Positions 8,051 to 16,321 of a stretch of DNA of 53,398 nt are shown piece after piece; the first letter of the stretch is position 1, and each line of letters begins with the position of its first letter. Source of the DNA: DATAEE01 sp036257535 (lineage in GTDB: Bacteria > Acidobacteriota > Vicinamibacteria > Vicinamibacterales > 2-12-FULL-66-21). Both the position numbers and the translations under genes were made by a program. The stretch spans positions 1-53,398 of the forward strand of contig DATAFJ010000226.1 of assembly GCA_036257535.1 (NCBI GenBank), given 5' to 3'. The notes under the pieces were generated by a model, which saw nothing but the letters and a program-made list of their open reading frames with translations, searched no databases and was not told the origin of the DNA.

Positions 8051-9090
8051 GTCAGCAGCAGCTCCTGCACGGTTCTCGGCCACGACATCCCGTCCGCCAC
8101 GCGCTTGGCCGCCGACCCCATACGCTCCGCTCCCGCTTCGTCATCGATCATGCGTCGCATCGCGGCAGCGAGCGCCGCCGGTTCCGGAGCGCACACGAAG
8201 CCGTGCGTGCCATCGGTAACGAGCTCGGCGGGGCCGCCGCTGTCGTGGCACGTGATGACGGGCTTGGCCGCGGCAAACGACTCGACCGTCACGAAACCGA
8301 AGTCCTCTTCGTACGGAACGAAGACGACGGCTCGGCAGCGCGCCAGATGATGAAGAATCCCCGAGCTGTCGAGACGGCCCACCATCTGCACGCGGTCCGC
8401 CGCTCCGAGCTCGTGCGCAAGCGTCGCGAGCCGTTCGCGCTCCTCTCCCTCTCCGGCGATGACGCAGCGGATCCCGCGCGCGACTGGCTCGGCGAGCGCA
8501 CGCAGAACCAGGTCGAAACGCTTGAGCGGTGCCAGCCGTGACACGGCGAAGAGGTAATCGCCGTAGCCGTCGCATCGATACGCGCGGGCCGGCGGCGGCG
8601 GGTACAACACGGTCGAACGAACGTCGCCGAGGTCCTCGAGCCTTCTTTTGATCGTTTGCGACTGCACGAAGAGGCGGCGCACATTCTTCGTGAGCAGGTA
8701 GCGGTCCGCCATGCGAATGAGCCGCCTGCGGATCTCTTCCTTGACCGTCGCTTTTGGTCCGAGCGTCGCGCGGAACCGCGGCCAGAGGTCGTAGTACTCA
8801 CGCATCGTGTGATTCAACCAGCACACGTGGGCCGGGTGCCGCACCGCATAGCTTGGAAAACGCAGGCTGATGACCTGATCGACCGGCCGTCCGGCCCCGT
8901 CCTGCCCCACGTCGGTCATCCACGTCGCCAGGTACGCAGACACCTGCCGCCCGAACCGGTTCTGCGGCGTCGTCACCAGGTCCGCTTCGTGACCCATCGC
9001 CTGGAGCGTGTCGACAATCGACCGCGCGATGACGAGGTGACCGCCCTCGGTGAGTGGCGGACTGGATGTCACCACGGCGACGCGGCTCAC
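8047..9090 (-). CDS. GT4-family glycosyltransferase
   Basis: The 347-residue GT-B fold enzyme starts with SRVAVVTSSPPLTEGGH, the N-terminal Rossmann strand and glycine-rich loop of GT4 proteins. The C-terminal half has YLFAVSRLAPLKRFD, VIAGEGEERERL and the donor-binding EX7E motif (EDFGFVTVE), followed by AAKPVI. It would transfer a sugar from a nucleotide-sugar donor at the cytoplasmic face of the membrane during glycan assembly. A much longer in-frame extension reaches 9441, but the GTG at 9090 overlaps the previous gene's stop as GTGA and begins exactly at the first conserved strand. Its own stop overlaps the next gene in the same way. Confidence 0.88.
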   Translation of the reverse strand: MSRVAVVTSSPPLTEGGHLVIARSIVDTLQAMGHEADLVTTPQNRFGRQVSAYLATWMTDVGQDGAGRPVDQVISLRFPSYAVRHPAHVCWLNHTMREYYDLWPRFRATLGPKATVKEEIRRRLIRMADRYLLTKNVRRLFVQSQTIKRRLEDLGDVRSTVLYPPPPARAYRCDGYGDYLFAVSRLAPLKRFDLVLRALAEPVARGIRCVIAGEGEERERLATLAHELGAADRVQMVGRLDSSGILHHLARCRAVVFVPYEEDFGFVTVESFAAAKPVITCHDSGGPAELVTDGTHGFVCAPEPAALAAAMRRMIDDEAGAERMGSAAKRVADGMSWPRTVQELLLT

Positions 9091-10283
9091 GCCGCCGCTC
9101 CACGCGCGAGAAACGACAGGTCCGCCTGGAGCACGCCGCGCCGACGCGTCGCCCGAGAGACCTCGTGCAAGATGCCGTACAGGCGTTCCATCTTGCGGAC
9201 GAACGTCCCGATGTCGTAGATGCGCCCCGTCTCGCGTGCCGCCGACGCGAGACGCGCGCGTTCGCCGGGACGATCCATCAGCTGGATGATTCCACGAGCG
9301 AGCGCGGCGGCGTCGCGCTTCGGCACGATCACGGCGTCGCGTCCCTCCGTCAACACGTCGATCAAACCGTCGGCGTCCGTCGCCACGATGGGCTTCCCGG
9401 CCGCTAGCGCTTCGAACACCGTCAAAGGCGTGCCTTCCCACAACGACGGGAAGACACTCAGGTCGAAGGCGGACAGGACCGCCGCGACGTCACGCGCGAA
9501 GCCGTGGAAGACGAATCGATCGCCGAGCCGGAGCGCCCGAGCCTGCGCCTCCAGCTCACCGCGCAGAGGACCCTCCCCGACCAGAAAGAACTTCGCGGAG
9601 GGCCGTTCGTCCAGCACCTGGCGCGCCGCTTCGACCAAGTACTGATTGCCCTTGGAATCGTGCAGCCGGGTGATCGTCCCGACCGCGAAATCGCCCGGCG
9701 CTATCTCGAGCTCCCGCCGCGCCGCGGCAATTTCCTCCGCCGAGCGCGGCCTCGCAAATTCGTCGACCGGCGCGCCGAGATAGACCACTTTCACTTTGTC
9801 CGGGGATACTTTTCGCGCGTTGACGACGAAGTCGGCCGTCGATTGAGAAACCGCTATGGCGATGTCCGTGAACGGTTCGAGCAGAACGTCGGCCCCCTTC
9901 TGAAACCAGGGTGTCTCGGTCAGGTTCGCGTGCTCGTGAAGGATGACGGGCAGCCGTCGCATCGCCGCGGCCATCCGGCCGAACGTCGTCGCGCCATAGC
10001 CGTGCAGGTGCAGGATGTCGATCTGCTTGCGATCGATCACCTTGAGCAGCGCAGACAGCGTCGACGGATCGAACTTCGACTTGTGGAGGTACGTGATGTC
10101 GATGCCGAGCGACTCGAGCGTTTCCTCCGAAAGGTCGCGCCTGCGGAGGCTGACGAGCGACACGTCGAAGCGCGCCGGGTCGAAGCGCGGGATCATCCAA
10201 CCGAACAGGCGCTTGACGCCGTGCATCCGCGATCCTTCCCACCCGAGATGATCGCAGACCTGCAGGACGTTAAGTTTTTTCAC
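9087..10283 (-). CDS. GT4-family glycosyltransferase
   Basis: The 398-residue product is a full-length GT-B enzyme: N-terminal KKLNVLQVCDHLGWEG, a HLHGYGATTFGRMAA acceptor-side helix, SQSTADF, a C-terminal VGTITRLHDSKGNQYL, FFLVGEGPLRGELE, and the EX7E motif EGTPLTVFE followed by ALAAGKPIV. The family adds sugars from UDP- or GDP-donors to lipid-linked glycans. The GTG at 10283 was preferred over the longer frame (to 10628) because it overlaps the acetyltransferase stop as GTGA and begins at the conserved first strand. It belongs to the same operon as its neighbours on both sides. Confidence 0.9.
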   Translation of the reverse strand: MKKLNVLQVCDHLGWEGSRMHGVKRLFGWMIPRFDPARFDVSLVSLRRRDLSEETLESLGIDITYLHKSKFDPSTLSALLKVIDRKQIDILHLHGYGATTFGRMAAAMRRLPVILHEHANLTETPWFQKGADVLLEPFTDIAIAVSQSTADFVVNARKVSPDKVKVVYLGAPVDEFARPRSAEEIAAARRELEIAPGDFAVGTITRLHDSKGNQYLVEAARQVLDERPSAKFFLVGEGPLRGELEAQARALRLGDRFVFHGFARDVAAVLSAFDLSVFPSLWEGTPLTVFEALAAGKPIVATDADGLIDVLTEGRDAVIVPKRDAAALARGIIQLMDRPGERARLASAARETGRIYDIGTFVRKMERLYGILHEVSRATRRRGVLQADLSFLARGAAA

Positions 10284-11002
10284 TGGAGGATCCGCGCCGG
10301 CACGCCGACGGCCGTGGCGCCGTCGGGGACCGACTCGCGCACGACCGCTCCGGCGCCGACGATCGCGCGGGTGCCGACATTGACGCCGTCGAGGATCTTT
10401 GCGCCTGCTCCGAGCCACGCGCCCTCGCCGATGCGGATGCCGCGCGACCGACGCGCCTGTTCGAGGACCGGTCTGTGGGCGTCGCTCCACTCGTGGTCGC
10501 CGCCGATCAGGTAACAGTACGCCGCTATGAGCGAGCTCGGACCGACCGTGACCAGGCTCGCCGAGAAAATCTCGCAGTTGAAGCCGATGTTCGCCCGATC
10601 GGCAATCTCGATGTCGCCGCCTTTGCACGAGAGAATCGTGTTGCGGCCGATGAACACGCCGCTTCCGATCCTGATCCCGCGATTCCCGTCCCCCTTCGCG
10701 TCGATCAGGCAGTTGTCGTCGATCACGACGTCGTCGCCAATCTCGATCTTGTGCGGGTGACGGAGCACGACGTTCTGGCCGAACACCACGTTGCGGCCCG
10801 TGCGTCCGAGCAGCGCCGGGTACAGCATCTTCCGCAGCACGAGCCCGACGGCGCCAGGCGTCTCCTGCGCCACGAACGTGACGAGCTCGTGCTTGAGCAG
10901 CGCGCCCAGGCCCGGACGGCCGACGACGAGCGCGGCGTATTTCTGACGCGCCGAGGTGCGTTTCGAGAAGAGCTGATCCTGCGCGCGCGGAATCTCGGTC
11001 AT
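10280..11002 (-). CDS. Hexapeptide-repeat (left-handed beta-helix) acyltransferase
   Basis: The 240-residue protein has an N-terminal helical segment of about 70 residues. This is followed by many imperfect hexapeptide turns (IGDDVVIDDNCLID, IRIGSGVFIGRNTILS, IGEGAWLGAGAKILD, VGTRAIVGAGAVV) ending in GVPARILQ. That is the left-handed parallel beta-helix of WbbJ/LpxA-type O- or N-acetyltransferases, which use acetyl-CoA to modify sugars. A GGDHEWSD segment supplies a candidate active-site histidine. Embedded between glycosyltransferase and SDR genes, it most likely acetylates a sugar residue of the glycan or its precursor. Confidence 0.87.
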   Translation of the reverse strand: MTEIPRAQDQLFSKRTSARQKYAALVVGRPGLGALLKHELVTFVAQETPGAVGLVLRKMLYPALLGRTGRNVVFGQNVVLRHPHKIEIGDDVVIDDNCLIDAKGDGNRGIRIGSGVFIGRNTILSCKGGDIEIADRANIGFNCEIFSASLVTVGPSSLIAAYCYLIGGDHEWSDAHRPVLEQARRSRGIRIGEGAWLGAGAKILDGVNVGTRAIVGAGAVVRESVPDGATAVGVPARILQ

Positions 11003-11032
11003 CGGCTGCGGGCGTCCATCATGATAAGCCCC

Positions 11033-12019
11033 TTACAGCCATCCCTCTTTGCGGTACCAGGCCAGTGTGCGGCGTACGCCTTCTCGAATGCCGACGTGGG
11101 GCATGTAGCCGACCTCCTGCCTCGCGCGCGAGATGTCGAAAGCCCGGCTCTTCGTGAAGAAGTCAACGCGCCGTCGATAGAGGGGCGGCTCGACGCCGAA
11201 CGGTGAACAGACGGCTTCCGTGAACGCCCCGAGGAGCCAGACCGGCCACACGGGAAGATGGAGACGAGGCGGCTTTACGGCTGCCTCTTCGGCAATGGTC
11301 GCCACGAGCTCGTTCAGCGTCGTCACCTCGGGACCCGCGAGGATGTACGTCCGACCGGCCGCCTGCGCAACCTCGCCGCACAGCCGAAAGCCTTCGACGA
11401 GATCGTCGATGTATGTGAGGTGGTAGAAAATCTTACCCGCCCCCAGCATCACGAAACGCCCTCGCGCGACGCCGCGAAACAGCTTGAGCAGTCGACGGTC
11501 TCCCGGGCCATAGATGCCGGTCGGACGAACGATGGTCACGGGTATCCCGGCGCGCTTCGCGGTCTCACGCGCGATCCGTTCGCCCGCGACCTTGGTCTCC
11601 TGATAGACGTCTCCCGGCGCGATCGGAGCGTCCTCGGCCGCCGGCGGGTGTTTGACGTCGCCATGCACGCCGACCGTACTGCACTGGACGACGCGTGAGA
11701 CGCGCGCACGCGCAGCTTCCTCGACGATTACCCCGACGGCCTCGGCGTTCACGGCGCGATAGGCCGAGCCCGGCAACGATGCTTCGCGATAGAGGGCAGC
11801 GACGTTGTACACGACTGACACGTCCTCAACCGCCGCGGCGATCGAGTTTCGATCGGTGAGGTCCCCTCGCATGAGGTCGATGCGGTCGGCACTCAGCGCG
11901 CGCGCAGCCGGGGCGTCGGGATTCCGCACGAGCGCCCGGACTGCGTAGCCGCATCCCGCCAGGTACCTGGCGAGGTGGCCGCCCGTGAAGCCGGTCGCGC
12001 CCGTGACCAGTACCCGCAC
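11033..12019 (-). CDS. NAD-dependent epimerase/dehydratase family protein (extended SDR)
   Basis: The 328-residue protein starts with the Rossmann motif LVTGATGFTGGHLA. It then has DLTDRNS (the acidic loop), the catalytic Ser/Thr (QCSTVGVHG), YQETK (the YxxxK pair) and IVRPTGIYGPGD, all typical of extended short-chain dehydrogenases acting on nucleotide sugars or sterol-like substrates. A C-terminal region with LHLPVWPVWLLGAFTEA is more like the 3-beta-HSD/dihydroflavonol-reductase subgroup than classic GalE, so the substrate is uncertain. The GTG start at 12019 directly follows the TAG of the upstream methyltransferase. It likely supplies or modifies a sugar for the operon. Confidence 0.85.
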   Translation of the reverse strand: MRVLVTGATGFTGGHLARYLAGCGYAVRALVRNPDAPAARALSADRIDLMRGDLTDRNSIAAAVEDVSVVYNVAALYREASLPGSAYRAVNAEAVGVIVEEAARARVSRVVQCSTVGVHGDVKHPPAAEDAPIAPGDVYQETKVAGERIARETAKRAGIPVTIVRPTGIYGPGDRRLLKLFRGVARGRFVMLGAGKIFYHLTYIDDLVEGFRLCGEVAQAAGRTYILAGPEVTTLNELVATIAEEAAVKPPRLHLPVWPVWLLGAFTEAVCSPFGVEPPLYRRRVDFFTKSRAFDISRARQEVGYMPHVGIREGVRRTLAWYRKEGWL

Positions 12020-12766
12020 CTATGCGGTCCGTTCCGCCACCACGGTGACGGGTGAGCCGAACAGGCCGAGCAACCCGACGGCGGCGAGCGATCGTTCGAC
12101 GCGCGTGGTGAAACTTCGCGAACCGATCGCCTTGTGCAGCGCAATCGGCAGCACGAACTGCCGCTCCACGCGCACGATCCGGAATCCATGCGACGCGAGC
12201 ACCTCCCTGATCGCGCGGTCGCTGAACACCCGGTAGGCCTCCACGCGCCGGCCGGCCAAAGCAGCCGCGCGCCGCGTCACGGCCTGAAGCGCCGCGGCGC
12301 TTGCGAGCGCCGGGTAGTCCAGCACCACCTGACGACGGGAGACCCGGCAGAGCTCGGCGACGACACGGCGCCACCCGGGTGTATGCATGATGACGCGCAG
12401 GCAGACGGCGGCGTCGAACGAACAATTGGAGAATGCGAGAGCGTGTGCGTCACCGCGTGCGAAGGCAATGGACGGACTCGACCCCGCCCTGCGTGTGGCC
12501 ACGGCGAGCATCTCGGCCGAGGCATCGACGCCCGTGACGCGAGCACCGCTTCCGGCCAGCAGGACGGCGGCGCGTCCGGTTCCGGTACCGACGTCGAGCA
12601 CGGCCAGGCCTTCGAGCGGTGCAAGCGCCGAAACGAGAAATCGCTCCTGCGCGTCGGCGACGAGCGCGCCGATCGGCCCGCCGAACCGCGCGGCGTCGAA
12701 CTGTTCGGCCGTCCTGGGATCGGCGTAGACCGAATAGGAGTAATGGGAGTCTTTTTGATCACTCAA
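12020..12766 (-). CDS. Class I SAM-dependent methyltransferase
   Basis: The 248-residue protein carries motif I VLDVGTGTGRAAVLL, an acidic VTGVDASAEML and a RGDAHALAFSNCSFDAAVCL segment typical of the UbiE/Coq5-like fold. After VIMHTPGWRRVVAELCRVSR, the C-terminal part (YRVFSDRAIREVLASHGF) is a lid-like region. It could methylate a sugar or lipid of the surface glycan; the substrate is not readable. The TTG at 12766 overlaps the upstream glycosyltransferase stop as TTGA. The gene ends exactly where the SDR gene begins. Confidence 0.82.
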   Translation of the reverse strand: MSDQKDSHYSYSVYADPRTAEQFDAARFGGPIGALVADAQERFLVSALAPLEGLAVLDVGTGTGRAAVLLAGSGARVTGVDASAEMLAVATRRAGSSPSIAFARGDAHALAFSNCSFDAAVCLRVIMHTPGWRRVVAELCRVSRRQVVLDYPALASAAALQAVTRRAAALAGRRVEAYRVFSDRAIREVLASHGFRIVRVERQFVLPIALHKAIGSRSFTTRVERSLAAVGLLGLFGSPVTVVAERTA

Positions 12767-13965
12767 ACCGGCGTCTGACCCACGATCTGCGCCGCGGGCG
12801 TGCCGAAGAGGCGATCGCAGGCTTCGCGCGTACGTCCGAGGTACGCGTCGTAGCTGTACTTCGTCTCCGCGAGCACGCGCGCCCTGGCGCCGACGCTCTT
12901 CGCTCGCTCCGGCCGCTCGATCGCCGCAAGTATTCCCGCGGCGAAGCCGTCCGCCGTTGCCTCAGTGAGAAACGCTACGTCGTCATCGAGAACCTGCGTG
13001 TGCGTCAGCAGTCGCGTGGCGACGATCGGCCTGCCGGACCGGAGATACTGGTAGATCTTCAACGGCGTGTTCGTTCCGGAGCTTCGCGGGGAGACGAGCA
13101 CGTCCGCCGCGTCGAGAAATGCCGGGATCTCCTCAGCCGCGCGGCGGCCCGCGAAAGTGGTGACGTGATCGATCCCCGCGCGGGCAGCCGCGGCTCGCGC
13201 CTGTTCGATTTGCGCAGGCTCGCCGCCCGCCAGGACCAGCCTGGCGTCGGGACGTCGCGCCGCCGCGACGCGCATCGCCGCAAACAGCAGATCGAGTCCC
13301 TGGTAGGCCTCGAACGTCCCCGTGTAGAGGATCACTGGTGAGCCGTCGGCGATGCCGAGCGACGCCCGCACCGCAGCGCCCGAGCCCGCGGCCGGCGCGT
13401 CACCCGAACCAGGCGCGTTCTCGATCAGAACGGCTGGGGCCTCGGCATCGATCGCTCGCACCGTCTCGAGCAGCTGAGGACAGATCACGATGACGACGCG
13501 TGAGCGTTTGATGACGAATCGCTCGAGCCAGCTCATCGCCCGGGCCAGCAGCCGCGAGCGACTGAAGTCGAAGTTCGCGAGCTGCTGCGGAAGGCTCGAG
13601 TGCATGTCGTAGAGGTGCGGCACGCCGAGAATCGTGGCCAGCACGACGCCGATCAGGCCGCCCTCTTCGTGCGAGTGGACGGCGTCGTATTTCCCGGACA
13701 GCCCGCGGCGGATGGCAGAGGCGGCAAGCAGAATATCGAGCGGCACCTTCGCGTACGAGGGTCCGATGCGAACGTGCCGGATGAACGGCGGACGAAGCGA
13801 GCGGAAGATTCGCAGCCCCCGCAGCTCCACGTCACGGCCGAACGGATACGTGACCAGATCGACTGTATGGCCGAGGTCGATGAGCGCGCGGATGCGGTGG
13901 TACTCACTGAAGGGGGTGCCCCGGGGCTCGAAGAACGGCTCCGGCGCAATCATCAGGATGCGCAT
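12763..13965 (-). CDS. GT4-like glycosyltransferase with altered donor motif
   Basis: The 400-residue GT-B type protein begins with RILMIAPEPFFEPRGTPFSEY, a start characteristic of one GT4 subgroup. It continues with VHSHEEGGLIGV, HLYDMHSSLP, the C-terminal ILYTGTFEAYQGLDLL and LVLAGGEPAQIE. The usual EX7E donor motif is replaced by SGTNTPLKIYQYLRSGRPIV: both glutamates are absent (Ser and Gln instead), which I flag as unusual but may be normal for this subgroup. The ATG at 13965 is used because the first beta-strand starts there. An extended -10-like motif lies 15 bases upstream. It is the first gene of the minus-strand glycan operon. Confidence 0.85.
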   Translation of the reverse strand: MRILMIAPEPFFEPRGTPFSEYHRIRALIDLGHTVDLVTYPFGRDVELRGLRIFRSLRPPFIRHVRIGPSYAKVPLDILLAASAIRRGLSGKYDAVHSHEEGGLIGVVLATILGVPHLYDMHSSLPQQLANFDFSRSRLLARAMSWLERFVIKRSRVVIVICPQLLETVRAIDAEAPAVLIENAPGSGDAPAAGSGAAVRASLGIADGSPVILYTGTFEAYQGLDLLFAAMRVAAARRPDARLVLAGGEPAQIEQARAAAARAGIDHVTTFAGRRAAEEIPAFLDAADVLVSPRSSGTNTPLKIYQYLRSGRPIVATRLLTHTQVLDDDVAFLTEATADGFAAGILAAIERPERAKSVGARARVLAETKYSYDAYLGRTREACDRLFGTPAAQIVGQTPV

Positions 13966-13979
13966 CTGCTGAGTAACGC

Positions 13980-13988
13980 ATTGTACCA
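13980..13988 (-). promoter_or_regulatory. Extended -10 promoter for the minus-strand glycan operon
   Basis: On the minus strand the bases read TGGTACAAT, an extended -10 box (TG-n-TACAAT), 14 bases before the ATG at 13965. No good -35 was seen. Transcripts would have a leader of only about 7 bases. Confidence 0.4.
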
Positions 13989-14017
13989 CCGTGATAAACT
14001 AGCGCCCCGTCACAGGC

Positions 14018-15052
14018 ATGCTGCGCGTTGCTGTCAAAGCCGGTCTCAGTCTTGGACTGGTCGCGTTGCTCCTTGCCTGGAGCGACGTGGGACGTCTCTG
14101 GGCGCTCGGACGGAACGCGAGCATCGGCTGGCTCGTGATTGCCGCCGCCTGCTACGCCTCGGTCATCGCCGTCAGCGCGTGGCGCTGGGGCGCCCTGCTC
14201 AAGGCGCAAGGCGTGAGATTCGGCACCGCGGCACTGAGCGAGTCGTTTCTCGTCGCGACTTTCTTCAACAACTTCCTCCCGAGCAACATCGGCGGCGACG
14301 TCGTCCGCGTCACCGACACCGCGCGCGCGGCTGGGTCCAAGACCCTTGCTGCGACGGTCGTCCTCGTCGATCGAGGGTTGGGCGTTCTGGCGCTCGGGTT
14401 AGTTGCGGCCGCGGGCGCCAGCCTTGCGCGAAGCGCGGGACCGATTGCGGCACCCGTCGTCTGGACGGCGCTCGTGCTGCTGGTCGCGGCGGGACTGGTG
14501 ATCGTCTTGAAACCGTCCGCGATCGAGCCGATCTGCCGGCCCCTGCGCCGCGTGCACGCCGACTGGATCGACGAACGTCTGGCGCGATTCACCGGCGCGC
14601 TCGAGCGCTTCAGGAACCGGCCCGGCGCGCTCGCGCTGGGATTTGGCGGCGCCCTGGCCGTGCACGGTCTGCTCGTGCTCTTCTATGCCGCCATCGTCCA
14701 CGCCCTCGGGATCGCGGTTCGCCTCGAGGACCTGGCTGTGGTCGTACCGGCGAGCTTTCTCGTGCAGATGGCCCCGGTATCGCTGAACGGCCTTGGCGTG
14801 CGTGAGGCTACTTTCGGCTTCTACTTCGCGCGGCTCGGCCTGCCGCTCGAGTCTGCTCTGCTGGTGTCGCTGGCCGGCGCGGCCCTCGTGCTGCTCTTCT
14901 CGCTTGCCGGCGCCGGGCTTTACCTCGTCCGGGGCCGGAAGGGTAGCCCGGCCGCAATCCCGGAAAACCGTCAAGTTCTTGACAGGCAGCCGTCTGGCGT
15001 CTATTCTGAGGTCTCCGACAACAACGCTCCCCAAGCGCTGCGGCTCCCGTAA
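14018..15052 (+). CDS. UPF0104/AglD (LPG-synthase TM domain) family membrane protein
   Basis: The 344-residue protein has about seven or eight hydrophobic helices. It carries the family blocks FFNNFLPSNIGGDVVR near residues 85-101, TVVLVDRGLGVLALG, and a C-terminal VQMAPVSLNGLGVREATF. This family includes the membrane domain of lysylphosphatidylglycerol synthase and archaeal AglD, and is common beside glycan genes, where a lipid-flipping or transfer role is suspected but not proven. The charged tail after residue 305 is unlike the rest and overlaps the strong promoter of the next gene. It is divergent from the glycan operon at 13965. Confidence 0.85.
   Translation: MLRVAVKAGLSLGLVALLLAWSDVGRLWALGRNASIGWLVIAAACYASVIAVSAWRWGALLKAQGVRFGTAALSESFLVATFFNNFLPSNIGGDVVRVTDTARAAGSKTLAATVVLVDRGLGVLALGLVAAAGASLARSAGPIAAPVVWTALVLLVAAGLVIVLKPSAIEPICRPLRRVHADWIDERLARFTGALERFRNRPGALALGFGGALAVHGLLVLFYAAIVHALGIAVRLEDLAVVVPASFLVQMAPVSLNGLGVREATFGFYFARLGLPLESALLVSLAGAALVLLFSLAGAGLYLVRGRKGSPAAIPENRQVLDRQPSGVYSEVSDNNAPQALRLP
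14979..15007 (+). promoter_or_regulatory. Sigma-70-type promoter
   Basis: TTGACA (14979-14984), a 17-base spacer and TATTCT (15002-15007) match the consensus well. It lies inside the 3' end of the preceding membrane-protein gene and would start a transcript near 15014, giving the lipoprotein gene at 15139 a leader of about 125 bases. Confidence 0.7.
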
Positions 15053-15138
15053 AGACGGGTGCCGATCCGGCCGATAGGTGGCCTGTGTCCGGCCTCGCAC
15101 GAGTGTTTTCCGGCGGGAGTGCCGGTACAGGTTTTCCT
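15015..15138 (+). other. Long 5' leader with three hairpins, possible structured RNA element
   Basis: The predicted leader contains CCCGT-AAAG-ACGGG (15046-15059), GGCC-GATAGGT-GGCC (15069-15083) and CCGGC-GGGAGT-GCCGG (15110-15125), the last ending 13 bases before the lipoprotein ATG. Three stems in series are more than expected for a plain leader. I could not match it to a known riboswitch class; the GATAGGTGGCC stretch only faintly recalls the 3' part of c-di-GMP-I aptamers. Confidence 0.3.
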
Positions 15139-16290
15139 ATGGCCCCTATCCGACGCCTCGTCGCCGCCGCGGCGCTAGCAGCCGTAGGTCCACTCGCTTG
15201 CGCCAAGACTGAGAAGAGCAACAACCCGCTGAGCCCCGAGATCGCCGGGCCGATCCCCTGGGTCGAGATAGACGCGCCGACTCTGATGGAGCCGGGCCGT
15301 GATTGGCGTGTCAAGACGAACGAGCAGCCGATTCAGCTTCTGATCGAAAACGCGGACACAAACGGTCCGAGGCCACTGTTCTACAGGTTCGAGATCGCGA
15401 CCGACGCCGGGTTCCGCACGCTCGTGTTCACGCGCGACGGCGTTCCGCAGGGCAACGGCGGCCAGACGGGCCGGACGGCGTTCCGCCTGCCAGACAGACT
15501 TCAGGATGGCCGTACGTACTACTGGCGGGCGCGCGCCTACGACGGCGCGAACACGGGCCCGTTCGCCGCCGGCATCAACTTCCAGATTCAGTTTCCCCCG
15601 CGGGTCTTTGATCCCGTACCGGTCGATCCGGTGAACGGCGAAACCGTCTCTGGAAATCCGCCGCATCTCCGCGTCCGCAATGCAACCAAGCAGGGCCCGG
15701 TTCTCCCGGTCAATTACATGTTCCAGGTGTCGCCAAACCCCGGATTCACGGCGATCGTCTCCCAGGGAGCGATGCCTGAGGGTGCTTCCGAAACGGTCTA
15801 CCTGCCGTCGGCGCCGCTCCAGTGGGGAACGACTTACTACTGGAGGGTCGCCGCGGGGGATGGTGTAGTGGGCAGTTCGTGGGCAGTCTCCTCGTTCCGG
15901 ACTCCTAATCCGTCCCCGGCCCCTGGTCCGGGACCTGCTCCGGGTCCGGCGCCCGGCGGGCCATGCTCGGGCGCGGAGATCGACATCGTCACGTGCCGGC
16001 GCGCGCAGTACGGATCGACGGTCTCACCGGCGGAGGCTCCGAGTCTGCTCCGCGGGATCGCGCAGGACCTCAATCGCGGGATGTCAACGCCGCGCTACGG
16101 CATGCTCACGAAGACCACCGGCAACAACTGCGGCGGGTTCTCGTGCGACATCATCTGTTCGCGGGACGGCCAGCACTGGGACGTGCTGATTTCCGGACCG
16201 GATGCGAGCACGGGCTTCTCGGGACCGTCGCACCCCGCGTGGAACAACGTCGGCTCGATCGACCCGGCGCGCTGCCAGATCATTCCGTAG
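15139..16290 (+). CDS. Lipoprotein with two fibronectin-like domains and a cysteine-rich C-terminus
   Basis: The 383-residue protein starts with a basic N-terminus and hydrophobic stretch ending in GPLAC (Cys 21), a near-canonical lipobox. Two beta-sandwich repeats follow, each with an RFEIATD/FQVSPN strand and the closing TYYWRARAYDG or TYYWRVAAGDG pattern, as in fibronectin type III-like domains. A Pro/Gly linker then leads to a C-terminal domain of about 110 residues with six cysteines (CSGAEIDIVTC, NNCGGFSCDIIC, ARCQ) and no family I recognise. The ATG at 15139 starts at the signal peptide. The fibronectin-like repeat is the same type as in the lipoproteins at 20465, 21645, 25227 and 26312. 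A surface or periplasmic binding role is inferred. Confidence 0.75.
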   Translation: MAPIRRLVAAAALAAVGPLACAKTEKSNNPLSPEIAGPIPWVEIDAPTLMEPGRDWRVKTNEQPIQLLIENADTNGPRPLFYRFEIATDAGFRTLVFTRDGVPQGNGGQTGRTAFRLPDRLQDGRTYYWRARAYDGANTGPFAAGINFQIQFPPRVFDPVPVDPVNGETVSGNPPHLRVRNATKQGPVLPVNYMFQVSPNPGFTAIVSQGAMPEGASETVYLPSAPLQWGTTYYWRVAAGDGVVGSSWAVSSFRTPNPSPAPGPGPAPGPAPGGPCSGAEIDIVTCRRAQYGSTVSPAEAPSLLRGIAQDLNRGMSTPRYGMLTKTTGNNCGGFSCDIICSRDGQHWDVLISGPDASTGFSGPSHPAWNNVGSIDPARCQIIP

Positions 16291-16320
16291 GTGAAACGAG
16301 GCTGAAGCCTCGTACCACCT
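16289..16320. repeat. Palindromic hairpin between convergent genes
   Basis: CGAGGC (16297-16302) and GCCTCG (16307-16312) pair around TGAA, with AGGT/ACCT at the outer ends. It includes part of the TAG stop of the lipoprotein gene and ends two bases before the outer-membrane protein stop. It is probably a bidirectional terminator or a dispersed palindromic unit. Confidence 0.6.
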
Positions 16321-16321
16321 G

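Noticed and set aside
15046..15090. Possible c-di-GMP-I riboswitch in the lipoprotein leader
   Set aside because: Only a weak likeness to the 3' part of the aptamer; the GAAA tetraloop and the CGCAAAGC core are absent.
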